The notes below the pieces were generated by a model. The model searched no databases, was not told where the DNA came from, and worked only from the letters and a program-made list of their open reading frames with translations. This document shows positions 47,821 through 57,190 of a DNA stretch of 64,000 nt, one piece after another; the first letter of the stretch is position 1, and each line of letters opens with the position of its first letter. This DNA comes from Jeotgalibacillus alimentarius (GTDB lineage: Bacteria; Bacillota; Bacilli; Bacillales; Jeotgalibacillaceae), in the NCBI RefSeq assembly GCF_000829445.1, contig NZ_JXRQ01000015.1, positions 408,127 to 472,126 on the forward strand, written 5' to 3'. Made by a program: the position numbers and the translations under genes.

Positions 47821-48843
47821 ATGAGGAACTATAATCACAGTATCAGTATTAGCGGTCTGCAGTTGGATTGGGATCTATCAAAGGGAGAATTCTTATTTGA
47901 CCAGGAGGACGCAGTTTTATTCTGGATTACAAGTGCGATGAAAGAATTTTTCGATACAATTGAGGAAATTTCTGGAGAAGAGGCATCTACGCTTGTATTT
48001 GAAACTGCGGGGTTTCGTCAGGGCACAGTAGTGGGGAAATATTTTGAGGACTTGAAACACCTGAAAGTGGACGAAGCTGCTGAAATGATCACTTCTACAT
48101 ATGCAGCAGCCGGCTGGGGTCATGCACACATGGAGAACCTGAATGTAGAGTCTAAAACAGTAACAGTCAGACTGAAAGACAGCTGGGAATATAAAATTAA
48201 TAAAGCCCAGGGGAAAAAACATCGCGGGAATTTCCTGCCGGCTCATTATGCAGGCATTTTCAGTGTGTTCTTCGGTGAAAACGTCTGGTTCAAAATAAAA
48301 GAAGATCAGCTTGCAGGTGCAGAGACATCAGTGATTGAATATTTTCCATCTGATATTACAGTGAGTGAAAATATCCATGCGCTTTCACGAAAGAAGGAAT
48401 CGCAGCAGATCATGCAGCTTGAAGCAATGGTAGAAGATAAAACACGTGATCTGAAGGATCTGATTAAACAGATCTCCTCACCGATTATTCCTGTACTTGA
48501 TGGCGTAGTGGTAGTGCCGCTGCTTGGAAAGTATGATCAGGAGCGGGCAGAAGAGCTTGTATTTAATACGCTGAATAAATTACCATCGTATAAAGCGAGC
48601 TATTTAGTACTTGATCTGACAGGGCTTGATGATGATATTGATCAGCTTACTACAAGCCTGCTTGAAAAGATCAGCGGGGCTGCAGCACTCATTGGAACGG
48701 AGACTGTGCTTGTCGGCTTATCAGCCAAATTAAGTATCACAATCGCTGAATCGGGCATTGATATTTCAAATTTTCATTGTTTCCAGACTTTACAGCACGG
48801 TATTTATTACGCTCTCAGCCAGCAGGGAAAACAGATTATCTAA
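47821..48843 (+). CDS. V4R-STAS protein, RsbR-type sensor paralogue
   Basis: The 340-residue protein has an N-terminal V4R/XylR-N-like domain (residues 45-195; FETAGFRQGTVVGKYFEDLK, AAAGWGHAHMENLNVESKTV, RGNFLPAHYAGIFSVFFGEN). A coiled-coil linker (near 195-215) leads to a STAS domain (220-335; SSPIIPVLDGVVVVPLLGKY, YLVLDLTGLDDDIDQLTTSL). V4R domains bind small molecules such as hydrocarbons or tetrapyrrole-like ligands. The protein is likely an alternative stressosome sensor. It is transcribed alone, with AAGGTGG before the ATG. Confidence 0.78.
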   Translation: MRNYNHSISISGLQLDWDLSKGEFLFDQEDAVLFWITSAMKEFFDTIEEISGEEASTLVFETAGFRQGTVVGKYFEDLKHLKVDEAAEMITSTYAAAGWGHAHMENLNVESKTVTVRLKDSWEYKINKAQGKKHRGNFLPAHYAGIFSVFFGENVWFKIKEDQLAGAETSVIEYFPSDITVSENIHALSRKKESQQIMQLEAMVEDKTRDLKDLIKQISSPIIPVLDGVVVVPLLGKYDQERAEELVFNTLNKLPSYKASYLVLDLTGLDDDIDQLTTSLLEKISGAAALIGTETVLVGLSAKLSITIAESGIDISNFHCFQTLQHGIYYALSQQGKQII

Positions 48844-48845
48844 TG

Positions 48846-48875
48846 AAAAGCTTCAGCTTATGCTGGAGCTTTTTA
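48846..48875 (+). terminator. Terminator of the V4R-STAS gene
   Basis: AAAGCTTCAGC and GCTGGAGCTTT with TTAT loop and T tail. Confidence 0.8.
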
Positions 48876-48890
48876 GTTTGCAGTGCTCTC

Positions 48891-48919
48891 TTTAACTTGT
48901 GTCTTGACACGTGTAAATA
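48891..48919 (+). promoter_or_regulatory. Promoter of the NAD salvage operon with a GTGT-CTTG-ACAC dyad
   Basis: TTTAAC (48891-48896), 17 bp, TAAATA (48914-48919). The spacer holds the perfect dyad GTGTCTTGACAC (48899-48910), a plausible site for the niacin repressor NiaR. The TTGACA inside it could alternatively act as -35. Confidence 0.5.
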
Positions 48920-48957
48920 TAAAATGACAGTATCTGCAGAAAAAGGAGACGAATGAA

Positions 48958-49509
48958 ATGACAAACCGTGCACTGATACATATTGATTACACAAATGATT
49001 TTGTAGCTGATAACGGCGCTTTGACGTGTGGTGAACCGGGACAGCTGATTGAAAATGAAGTAGTACGCCTGACAAAAGAATTTCATGAAAATAAAGATCA
49101 TATTATATTTGCGATCGATCTGCATGAAGAAAATGACCCGCATCATCCTGAAACAAAGCTTTTTCCGCCGCATAATATACGCGGTACCGAAGGCAGAAAT
49201 CTGTATGGGTCGCTGCAAAGGTTATATAATATGATTCAAGATGATGAAAATGTGATATATATAGATAAAACGCGTTACAGTGCTTTCGCCGGCACAAACC
49301 TTGAACAGCTGCTGAGAGAGCGTGGTATTACAGAGCTGCACCTGATTGGTGTATGTACGGATATCTGTGTGCTGCACACAGCAGTCGATGCCTATAACAA
49401 AGGCTTTCAGCTAGTGATACACAAAAAAGCGACAGCAAGCTTTAACCAGGCGGGCCATGAGTGGGCGCTGGGTCATTTTGCATTATCGCTCGGGGCGGAA
49501 GTAAGGTAA
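48958..49509 (+). CDS. pncA: PncA, nicotinamidase
   Basis: The 183-residue isochorismatase-fold protein has the catalytic triad regions: IHIDYTNDF (aspartate at residue 9), DKTRYSAFAGT (lysine, near 101) and GVCTDICVLHTAVDAY (cysteine, near 142). The metal-site D-x-H is seen at IDLHEENDPHHPETKLFPPH. It converts nicotinamide to nicotinic acid. It is first in pncA-pncB-nadE; GGAGAC lies before the ATG. Confidence 0.92.
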   Translation: MTNRALIHIDYTNDFVADNGALTCGEPGQLIENEVVRLTKEFHENKDHIIFAIDLHEENDPHHPETKLFPPHNIRGTEGRNLYGSLQRLYNMIQDDENVIYIDKTRYSAFAGTNLEQLLRERGITELHLIGVCTDICVLHTAVDAYNKGFQLVIHKKATASFNQAGHEWALGHFALSLGAEVR

Positions 49510-49529
49510 CGGTAAGGAGATAATCGGTG

Positions 49530-51008
49530 ATGAATACTTTGGGTAATTATACAGATGACAGTCTGATGCTGCATACAGACCTTTATCAGATCAACATGGC
49601 AAAAACATATTGGGAGGACGGCATGCATGAGCGCACTGCCGTTTTTGATCTTTATTTCAGATCGCTTCCTTTTGGTAACGGGTATGCGGTCTTTGCCGGT
49701 CTTGAAAGAGCACTGGATTACTTAACAAATTTCCAATTTACTGAATCAGACCTGACGTATTTAAAAAATGAAGTCGGCTATGATGAGGATTTTATTGCCT
49801 TTTTAAGAGACTTGAAATTTACCGGGACAGTCCGTTCCATGGTTGAAGGTGAACTTGTATTCGGTAATGAGCCGATTATGAGAGTTGAGGCGCCGCTTGT
49901 AGAAGCGCAGCTGGTTGAAACAGCACTGCTCAACATTGTGAACTATCAAACTCTGATCGCGACAAAAGCATCGAGAATTAAACAGGTAGTCGGTGATGAA
50001 GTATTAATGGAATTCGGTACGCGCCGCGGACATGAACTTGATGCAGCAGTATGGGGTACGAGAGCTGCCTATCTTGGTGGATTTTCCGCAACAAGTAATG
50101 TCCGTGCTGGTAAAATGTTCGGTCTTCCTGTTGCAGGGACCCACTCACATGCCATGATTCAGGCTTACCGCGATGAGTACACAGCGTTCAAAAAATATGC
50201 TGAGACCCATACAGACTGCGTTTTTCTTGTAGATACGTATAATACGCTGAAGTCGGGTGTTCCTGCAGCAATTGCTGTCGCCAAAGAAATGGGGGACAGC
50301 ATCAACTTCAAGGGCATCCGTCTGGATAGCGGTGATATTGCGTATTTATCAAAAGAAGCTCGAAAGCTGCTGGATGAAGCAGGTTTTACAGAAGCAAAAA
50401 TTATTGCTTCAAATGACCTTGATGAATATACAATACTGAACCTGAAGGCACAGGGCGCGGTTGTTGATATGTGGGGGATCGGGACGAAGCTGATCACCGC
50501 ATACGACCAGCCGGCGCTTGGAGGCGTGTACAAGCTTGTATCAATCGAAGATGAAAATGGTGAAATGACTGATACGATTAAAATTTCAAGTAATGCTGAA
50601 AAAGTGACAACGCCTGGTATGAAACGGGTGTACCGGATTATAAACAGGGTAAATAATAAATCAGAGGGTGATTACATCACACTTGAAGGGGAAGATCCGC
50701 AATCTGAGGATCACCTGAAAATGTTCCATCCGGTGCATACATTCGTCACGAAATTTGTCACAAACTTTGAAGCAAAAGATCTTCATCAGACAGTGATTGA
50801 AAATGGCCGTCTTCAATATGAATTACCATCCCCTGATCAGATCAGGGGGTACTTAACTGAAAACCTTGAGCTGCTGTGGGATGAATACAAGCGCTCTATG
50901 AATCCCGAAGAATATCCGGTGGATCTCAGCCAGAAATGCTGGGATAACAAAATGAGAAACATTCAGGAAGTAAAGCAGGCTGTTAGAAATGCGCATACCG
51001 CTCAATAA
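49530..51008 (+). CDS. pncB: PncB, nicotinate phosphoribosyltransferase
   Basis: The 492-residue protein has the NAPRTase marks: DLYQINMAKTYWEDGMHERT near the N-terminus, EFGTRRGHELDAAVWGTRAA (near 153-172), GTHSHAMIQ (phosphorylated histidine region, near 205) and VDTYNTLKSG and RLDSGDIAYL. It makes nicotinate mononucleotide from nicotinate and PRPP. The ATG at 49530 is 20 bp after pncA; GTG three bases before is an alternative. Confidence 0.94.
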   Translation: MNTLGNYTDDSLMLHTDLYQINMAKTYWEDGMHERTAVFDLYFRSLPFGNGYAVFAGLERALDYLTNFQFTESDLTYLKNEVGYDEDFIAFLRDLKFTGTVRSMVEGELVFGNEPIMRVEAPLVEAQLVETALLNIVNYQTLIATKASRIKQVVGDEVLMEFGTRRGHELDAAVWGTRAAYLGGFSATSNVRAGKMFGLPVAGTHSHAMIQAYRDEYTAFKKYAETHTDCVFLVDTYNTLKSGVPAAIAVAKEMGDSINFKGIRLDSGDIAYLSKEARKLLDEAGFTEAKIIASNDLDEYTILNLKAQGAVVDMWGIGTKLITAYDQPALGGVYKLVSIEDENGEMTDTIKISSNAEKVTTPGMKRVYRIINRVNNKSEGDYITLEGEDPQSEDHLKMFHPVHTFVTKFVTNFEAKDLHQTVIENGRLQYELPSPDQIRGYLTENLELLWDEYKRSMNPEEYPVDLSQKCWDNKMRNIQEVKQAVRNAHTAQ

Positions 51009-51026
51009 ATAAATGAGGTGATTTTT

Positions 51027-51854
51027 GTGGCAACATTGCAGGAACAGATTGTAGAAGAAATGGGTGTAGCTCCTGAGATCAACCCACAGGATGAAATCAG
51101 ACGCAGTATCGATTTTTTAAAGGAATATGCTAAAAGACATACATTCCTGACTTCTTTCGTACTTGGTATTTCAGGCGGGCAGGATTCCACTCTTGCAGGG
51201 ACACTTGCACAATTCGCTGTTAATGAATTAAATGAAGAAGCCGGGGAGAAGAAATATACGTTTGTTGCACTCAGACTGCCTTATGGTGAACAGGCTGACG
51301 AGCAGGATGCAAAGGATGCAATCGAATTCATGAAAGTGGATGAAACAGTCCGCATTAATATTAAGCCTGCAGTTGATGCCAGCGTGAATGCATTGAAAGA
51401 AGCTGGTGTTACCCTGAGTGATTTTGTTAAAGGAAATGAAAAAGCAAGAGAGCGTATGAAGGCTCAGTATGCAGTTGCTGCTATGCGAAACGGTGTCGTC
51501 ATCGGTACCGACCACCCCGCAGAAGCAATTACAGGCTTCTATACAAAGCACGGCGACGGTGGAGCGGATATTCTTCCATTGTTCAGGCTGAATAAGCGTC
51601 AGGGGAAACAGCTTCTAAAAGAACTCGGGGCACCGGATCATCTGTATACAAAAGCACCGACAGCAGACCTTGAAGATGACCGTCCGCAGGTTTCTGATGA
51701 GGAAGCCCTTGGTGTATCATATGATGAGATTGATGATTATCTCGAAGGAAAAAAAGTCAGTGAACAGGCACAAAAGACAATCGAAAATCATTATCTGAAA
51801 ACGCAGCATAAGCGTCATTTGCCGATTACAGTGTTTGATGATTTTTGGAAATAA
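51027..51854 (+). CDS. nadE: NadE, NH3-dependent NAD+ synthetase
   Basis: The 275-residue protein starts at GTG 51027 (GAGGTG seven bases before). It has the N-type ATP pyrophosphatase motif [17 protein letters not shown] (near 44-60), [20 protein letters not shown] (near 160) and [21 protein letters not shown]. It has no glutaminase domain, so it uses ammonia. It completes NAD salvage from nicotinamide in this operon. Confidence 0.95.
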   Translation: MATLQEQIVEEMGVAPEINPQDEIRRSIDFLKEYAKRHTFLTSFVLGISGGQDSTLAGTLAQFAVNELNEEAGEKKYTFVALRLPYGEQADEQDAKDAIEFMKVDETVRINIKPAVDASVNALKEAGVTLSDFVKGNEKARERMKAQYAVAAMRNGVVIGTDHPAEAITGFYTKHGDGGADILPLFRLNKRQGKQLLKELGAPDHLYTKAPTADLEDDRPQVSDEEALGVSYDEIDDYLEGKKVSEQAQKTIENHYLKTQHKRHLPITVFDDFWK

Positions 51855-51919
51855 TGGTTAGTTTCAGCAAGGCTGGTCCATAATGGTAGTAGCCTCTTCC
51901 TGCCCTGCTGATTCTATCG

Positions 51920-51955
51920 ACCGGGCTGAAGAAGCAAACTTCAGCCCGGTTTCTT
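51920..51955 (+). terminator. Terminator of the NAD salvage operon
   Basis: ACCGGGCTGAAG and CTTCAGCCCGGT stem followed by TTCTTT. The remaining spacer to 52170 is AT-rich, with a short decayed repeat-like piece near 52070-52130 and no gene. Confidence 0.75.
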
Positions 51956-52170
51956 TATGGGCGGAATATTCATCACCTGCCTTTAGTTGTAAGTAACACT
52001 TATTTCTATTATTCTAAATAGAGTGTCTATTGTAAGTGTGACCAGTTAAATAAGCTCATATAAATAAGAGATGTTAAACTTCATGTTTTTTAACTCAGCC
52101 GGAGCAGAAATCACCAGCCGGCTGCAACATAGACGATAGATGAAATGAACAGAAAATGGGAGGGAATACT

Positions 52171-53115
52171 ATGTATCACCAGAAGCTGGAACAGGTCCTT
52201 GAAAACATCGAAAGAGTCATGATTGGTAAAAGAACAGTAGCAGAACTGAGCATCGTATCACTGCTGGCCCAGGGGCATGTGCTGCTTGAAGATGTGCCAG
52301 GTGTCGGAAAAACAATGATGGTGCGTGCACTTGCGAAGTCAGTAGGGGCAAAGTTTACCCGTATTCAATTCACTCCGGACTTACTTCCCTCAGATGTAAT
52401 CGGTGTATCAATTTATAACCCAAAGGAAATGTCATTTGAATTCCGCCCTGGTCCAATCATGGGCAATATTGTGCTGGCTGATGAAATCAACCGAACCTCA
52501 CCGAAAACACAGTCGTCACTTCTTGAAAGTATGGAAGAAGGCAGTGTTACAGTAGACGGCTTCACTCATAAACTTTCGAAACCATTCTTTGTAATGGCTA
52601 CTCAAAACCCGATTGAATATGAAGGTACTTATCCGCTCCCGGAAGCGCAGCTTGACCGCTTCCTGCTGAAAATGCAAATGGGCTATCCTGATGCGAAGGA
52701 AGAAATGGAAGTATTAAACCGTCTTCAATATGCTCCCCCGATAGATGAGTTGCAGCCTGCGATCACACTTGAAGAACTACAGCATCTTCAGCATGAAGTT
52801 AAACAGGTAATTGTAGATGAAAAAATTAAAGAATATATCGTTGACCTTGCCGGTAAGACACGGGATCACGCGAATGTCTACCTTGGTGTCAGTCCGCGTG
52901 GCTCAATTGCACTGATGAAAGCCGCACAGGCTTACGCGCTGCTGCATGGCAGAGATTATGTTCTTCCTGATGATATTCAGTTCCTGGTACCGTATGTATT
53001 CTCACACCGTATGATTCTAAAATCAGAAGCGAGATATGAAGGAATTGAACCTGAAGAAGTGATTGAGCGCATTCTTGCGCGTACAAGAGTGCCGGTTCAA
53101 CGGATGGCGAAGTGA
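52171..53115 (+). CDS. yeaC: MoxR-family AAA+ ATPase (YeaC)
   Basis: The 314-residue protein starts at ATG 52171 behind GGGAGG. It has Walker A EDVPGVGKTMM (near 38-48), Walker B VLADEINRTSPKTQ, sensor 1 ATQNPIEYEGTYPLPEAQLD and the lid segment GVSPRGSIALMKAAQAYALL. MoxR ATPases act as chaperones that activate substrate proteins, usually encoded with DUF58 and transglutaminase-like genes as here. In B. subtilis the same trio precedes guaA. Confidence 0.92.
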   Translation: MYHQKLEQVLENIERVMIGKRTVAELSIVSLLAQGHVLLEDVPGVGKTMMVRALAKSVGAKFTRIQFTPDLLPSDVIGVSIYNPKEMSFEFRPGPIMGNIVLADEINRTSPKTQSSLLESMEEGSVTVDGFTHKLSKPFFVMATQNPIEYEGTYPLPEAQLDRFLLKMQMGYPDAKEEMEVLNRLQYAPPIDELQPAITLEELQHLQHEVKQVIVDEKIKEYIVDLAGKTRDHANVYLGVSPRGSIALMKAAQAYALLHGRDYVLPDDIQFLVPYVFSHRMILKSEARYEGIEPEEVIERILARTRVPVQRMAK

Positions 53116-54320
53116 TGAAAATTCAGTTCCTGATTAATGCGGCAAAGGTATTATTGATCATCGTACTTCTGGTTGGTACATTTTCATATGCGATGTTTCA
53201 GGGCGGATTTGTCAGCTGGTTTTTATTTTACAGTTTTCTTCCTTTCGGACTGTATTCTTTAATGATGATGGTTTACCCGTTGAACGACTTTAACGTGACA
53301 CGCACGATCAAATCAAAAGATTTAAAAGCAGGGTCAAATGTAACAGTAAAGATCCATTTAAAAAGGGCTTTGCCGTTCCCGCTCTTTTATTTAGTAGCAG
53401 AGGAGCATATAAGAGGAGAGGCCTTTTATCAGAGAGGCACCGCAAAAAAACTGATTCATCCATGGTTCAAACGTGAGATCGTCTTAGAGTATGAGATTCA
53501 TGATCTGCCAAGAGGTGAACATACGTTTGACAGTGTTGAATTAAAAACAGGAGATTTTCTCGGCCTGGTTCAAAAATCAGCGTATATTGAAAAAACGCAA
53601 ACCATGCTAGTCTATCCATCTTATATCGCGCTTGATTATCAGCCGCTGCAGGCAAGATTTGACCAGGGTGTGTCATCTTCCAATGTAAGAATTCAGCAGG
53701 ACACCACGATGGCAACGGGGGTAAGAGATTACGAGACAGGGGACCGCGTTTCCTGGATTCACTGGAAATCATTTGCCCGTACGAATGACCTGAAAACCAA
53801 AGAATTTGAAGAGCGTAAGTCACATGATGTCATGGTTGTACTTGACCGTACGCCGAGCCAGACGTTTGAAGATATGGTCGTGCTGACAGCTTCTGTAATC
53901 AGAGGTGTGATCAGAAAAGGCGCCCAGGCAGGCTATTTTTCACAGGGTGATACGGTACAGTACGCCCCGCTGAAAAGTGGTGAAAGTCATCAGAAGCAAA
54001 TTGATTATTACCTGGCTAAAGTAAAACCTGATCAGGAATCAAAGTTTGAAACAGTGCTCAAACAAAATGCATCTGCAATCTCGAAGACGTCAGCGCTGAT
54101 TCTGATTACATCCCAGCTGACAAGAGAAGGGATAGATGAAATCAGCAAGGTATCAAAAAACAGTCAGGCTCCGATGATCCTGTTTGTTAAGCATCCTTCT
54201 GCCAGATTGAATCAGGAACACAGACAGCTTGCAGGATTAGCTGCATCCAAAGGCATTGTGCTGAAGGAATGTGACAAGCGTCAGTTTGCATCTGTCTTTA
54301 AGGAGGTGAAGCAGGCGTGA
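53115..54320 (+). CDS. yeaD: DUF58 domain protein (YeaD)
   Basis: The 401-residue protein has two N-terminal membrane helices (residues 5-50) and then a DUF58 region with the signature GVRDYETGDRVSWIHWKSFA (near 197-216), followed by a von Willebrand A-like fold (DVMVVLDRTPSQTFEDMVVL). DUF58 proteins are partners of MoxR ATPases. The start overlaps the yeaC stop by one base, and the stop overlaps yebA by 4 bp. Confidence 0.9.
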   Translation: MKIQFLINAAKVLLIIVLLVGTFSYAMFQGGFVSWFLFYSFLPFGLYSLMMMVYPLNDFNVTRTIKSKDLKAGSNVTVKIHLKRALPFPLFYLVAEEHIRGEAFYQRGTAKKLIHPWFKREIVLEYEIHDLPRGEHTFDSVELKTGDFLGLVQKSAYIEKTQTMLVYPSYIALDYQPLQARFDQGVSSSNVRIQQDTTMATGVRDYETGDRVSWIHWKSFARTNDLKTKEFEERKSHDVMVVLDRTPSQTFEDMVVLTASVIRGVIRKGAQAGYFSQGDTVQYAPLKSGESHQKQIDYYLAKVKPDQESKFETVLKQNASAISKTSALILITSQLTREGIDEISKVSKNSQAPMILFVKHPSARLNQEHRQLAGLAASKGIVLKECDKRQFASVFKEVKQA

Positions 54321-56533
54321 AAACCGAATACAGCTGGGGAGATATCTCCACGTTGATTTTGTATGTGCTGAGTTTCTTTCTTTTATGGGAGTGGCTCAGG
54401 CCGGTTGAGCAGATTACTGAAACTGCTAATGTTCACTTCTTTATCATTTTCGCAGGGTTATCATTATTGCTTTACTACTTTGAAATAAACTGGATTATTT
54501 CCGGGGCAATAAAAACACTATTTATTTTAATCGTATTACAATACCTGTATTTTGATGTCCCTTTCATTGGAGAAGGGGAATGGTTTGGTGAATTTACATC
54601 TTTAATTGGTGAAAGTGTCGTGCTCACCGTTCAGCAGAACTGGGGCGGTGTGTCAGATCTGTTCAGAAGCCTGCTTTTCTTCGTCTTATTGTGGCTGACT
54701 GCCTACCTGATGCATTACTGGCTGGCTGTAAGAAAACAGATGTTTCTCTTTTATCTATTCACGGTGATCTATATTACGATTCTGGATACCTTCAGCCCAT
54801 ATGACGGAAGCATGGCCATCGTCAGAGTGATTTTATTCGGCTTCTTGCTGCTCGGGTTACTTGGGCTGCAGAGAATGGCTGATAATGAACGGATTGCTTT
54901 ATCGATGGGACAGGTGCAAAGATGGCTGATTCCGCTGGCTTTATTAATTGCCTTCAGTTCTGCAGCTGCATATGCTGCACCAAAATCCGAGCCGATCTGG
55001 CCGGATCCTGTTCCTTTTATCACTTCATTCAATGAGGGGGCAGGTCAGGGTCCGGGTGGAGTAAACCGTCTAGGATACGGAGTGGACGATTCTGAACTGG
55101 GAGGCTCCTTTATTGGTGATGACACAGAAGTGTTTGAAGCAACAGTGCAGGGTGACCAGTACTGGCGTATTGAAACGAAAGACACTTATACAGGGAAAGG
55201 CTGGGAGCAATCAAGAGAAGCTGACAGTTTAACGCCTTTTATATTAAATGAACCGACTCCGCTGACTTTATCGGAAATTAATGAGGAGTCTGAAACACAG
55301 ACAGTTTCAATTGATGTAAGTCTCGGCTATAATCACGTCGTTTATCCGTATGCACCCGATCAATTGATACAGGGGGATGCAGAAGAGTTTCGATATAATC
55401 CTGTAAGCGATAAGATTACATCCTATCGAAACGATGAATTAGTTGAACTCGACGAATATGAATGGGAGTTCCGGGAGCCGAGATACAGTCTTCAGGCTCT
55501 CAGAAATACAACAGGTCTTGGGGATAGCGGCACTGATATGTCCCAGTACTTACAACTCCCTGAAAATCTTCCGGAAAGAATACGTGATCTGACACTTGAG
55601 ATTACAGAACCTGAAGATAACTGGTATGACAAGGCAAAAGCTGTTGAAGATTATTTCTCCAGAAATGATTTTGTCTATGAGCAGGAAGATGTGCCTGTTC
55701 CTGAGGATGATGAAGACTATGTTGATCAGTTTCTTTTTGAGACGCAGCGGGGATACTGTGACAACTATTCAACCTCTATGGTCGTCATGCTGAGATCCAT
55801 TGATATTCCTGCACGATGGGTAAAGGGTTATACCGGCGGGGAGATCATTGATAATCTCGGAGATGGACGTTCAGTCTATGAAGTAACGAATAACAATGCC
55901 CATTCCTGGGTGGAAGTATTTTTCCCTGAAATCGGGTGGGTCCCATTTGAACCGACTGTTTCTTTTTCCAATAATGTTTCTTTAAGTTACGACCTAGATA
56001 TTGAGTCAGGGGAAACTGAAACGCCGGAAACACCTGAACCTGCTGAAACACCTGATCCGGCAGCTCCTACACCGCTTGAAGAGGAGACAGGATTAACTGG
56101 TCAGGTGGGTGATGATGGATCAAACGGAACGGGTGGCTGGACAGCCTTTAAAACATTTGTAAGCGAAAACCGCTTTACATTGATTTTGATCACGCTGGTT
56201 GTAGCTGGTGCCGGATATCTCCTTTACCGCACCAGAAACCGCTGGATGCCGTATGTATTGATCCGGTATTACCGTTCAAGAAAAGGCAGTGATGTATATC
56301 CAAAAGCATACAGTTCGCTCCTTAGACAGCTTGGAAGGTATGGTCTCAGACGTAAAGAAACCCAGACGCTGCGCTCATATGCAAAAGAAGTGGATAACTT
56401 CTTTGGTACACACGAAATGAGCAGACTGACTGATCAATACGAGCGTATTTTGTACCGCAGTGAGGCTGCTGATGACAAGTGGTCGAATATGCGTGAATTG
56501 TGGGAAGATTTAATTAAAAAGACAACCGGTTGA
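54317..56533 (+). CDS. yebA: Transglutaminase-like membrane protein (YebA, TgpA type)
   Basis: The 738-residue protein begins with GTG. The first 215 residues hold about six to seven helices, followed by an extracytoplasmic region. The transglutaminase core is at residues 460-560: RGYCDNYSTSMVVMLRSIDI (cysteine), NNNAHSWVEVFFPEIGWVPF (histidine and aromatic), FEPT (acid). A proline-threonine linker (TPETPEPAETPDPAAPTPLE), a last helix near 620 and a cytoplasmic tail follow. It is the third gene of the MoxR operon and probably acts on the cell surface. Confidence 0.9.
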   Translation: MKTEYSWGDISTLILYVLSFFLLWEWLRPVEQITETANVHFFIIFAGLSLLLYYFEINWIISGAIKTLFILIVLQYLYFDVPFIGEGEWFGEFTSLIGESVVLTVQQNWGGVSDLFRSLLFFVLLWLTAYLMHYWLAVRKQMFLFYLFTVIYITILDTFSPYDGSMAIVRVILFGFLLLGLLGLQRMADNERIALSMGQVQRWLIPLALLIAFSSAAAYAAPKSEPIWPDPVPFITSFNEGAGQGPGGVNRLGYGVDDSELGGSFIGDDTEVFEATVQGDQYWRIETKDTYTGKGWEQSREADSLTPFILNEPTPLTLSEINEESETQTVSIDVSLGYNHVVYPYAPDQLIQGDAEEFRYNPVSDKITSYRNDELVELDEYEWEFREPRYSLQALRNTTGLGDSGTDMSQYLQLPENLPERIRDLTLEITEPEDNWYDKAKAVEDYFSRNDFVYEQEDVPVPEDDEDYVDQFLFETQRGYCDNYSTSMVVMLRSIDIPARWVKGYTGGEIIDNLGDGRSVYEVTNNNAHSWVEVFFPEIGWVPFEPTVSFSNNVSLSYDLDIESGETETPETPEPAETPDPAAPTPLEEETGLTGQVGDDGSNGTGGWTAFKTFVSENRFTLILITLVVAGAGYLLYRTRNRWMPYVLIRYYRSRKGSDVYPKAYSSLLRQLGRYGLRRKETQTLRSYAKEVDNFFGTHEMSRLTDQYERILYRSEAADDKWSNMRELWEDLIKKTTG

Positions 56534-56558
56534 CCGGGCATGAGCAAGGCGTTAAAAT
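56530..56558 (+). promoter_or_regulatory. Sigma-A promoter of the guaA leader
   Basis: TTGACC (56530-56535), 17 bp, TAAAAT (56553-56558). The -35 overlaps the yebA stop codon. Confidence 0.65.
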
Positions 56559-56588
56559 GGTGAAAATTAATGACAGCTTCATAACACC

Positions 56589-56659
56589 CCTTCATATATG
56601 TCCGATAATATGGGTCGGATGTTTCTACCGGATCACCACAAATGGTCTGACTATGAAGG
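56589..56659 (+). ncRNA. Guanine-type purine riboswitch aptamer, upstream of guaA
   Basis: The consensus purine core is present: ATATGTCCGATAATATGG, GGATGTTTCTACCGGATC, ACCACAAATGGTCTGACTAT. P1 pairs CCTTCAT (56589-56595) with ATGAAGG (56653-56659). The specificity base in GACTATG is C, indicating guanine or hypoxanthine. The start codon of guaA is 590 bp away, and repeat copies separate the aptamer from its terminator. Confidence 0.92.
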
Positions 56660-56675
56660 CGGTCTTTTATTAATA

Positions 56676-56836
56676 AGCTCTAATAAAAACGCTGTTGATT
56701 TCCGGAGAGGACTGCGCTTTCCGCACCCGTCCGGACGAGCCTCCTCGCCGCTATCGCGTCTGCGGGGTCTCGTCTGTCCTTACTGGTGCAGGAGTCTCCG
56801 TCCTAACCTCCAATCAACAGCTGAATGGTATTTAAC
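56676..56836. repeat. MITE-like repeat, divergent copy inserted in the riboswitch platform
   Basis: In reverse orientation to the 56991 copy it keeps GCTGTTGATTTCCGG, GCTTTCCGC, GAGCCTCCTC, TGCGGGGTCTCGTCTG, CAGGAGTC and CAATCAACAGCTG. No clean target duplication is visible; it is the most diverged copy. Confidence 0.6.
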
Positions 56837-56920
56837 CTATCATTCATCTTTTAAAAGCTTATGATTTAAAAAGTTTAAGAAAACCAAGTCCTGGTTTGTG
56901 AAAATCTTATCCTTTTTAAC

Positions 56921-56985
56921 AAGACCGCCTTGTTAAAACGCTTGAAGGGAAGAGGACAACTCTTTTTCGAACAGGCGTTTTTTCT
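56921..56985 (+). terminator. Distal half of the guaA riboswitch expression platform, with terminator
   Basis: AAGACCGCCTT (56921-56931) is the exact complement of AAGGCGGTCTT (56656-56666), which overlaps the 3' strand of the aptamer P1. Five bases later AACGCTTG and CAGGCGTT (one G-U) form a hairpin followed by six T. Confidence 0.7.
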
Positions 56986-56990
56986 ATTTT

Positions 56991-57190
56991 TTTATGTTAA
57001 AGGCTAATGTTTTTTTAGCACAGCTGGTGATTGTAGCGGAAGGGGGACGACTCCAGCAGGAGAAGCGTGACAGGTGAGACCCCGCAAGCGCCCCGCGCTG
57101 AGGAGGGCCGATTGAACCGGAGCCAAAAGACGGCTCATGCGGAAAGCGTTCCCCCTGGAGCGGAAATCAACAGCCATCTTTAACAGAGCC
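56991..57190. repeat. MITE-like repeat, 200-bp full-length copy
   Basis: The interior is nearly identical to the 40329-40529 copy. It is flanked by TTCTATTTT on both sides (56982-56990 and 57191-57199), a perfect 9-bp direct repeat. It lies between the riboswitch terminator and guaA. Confidence 0.72.
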
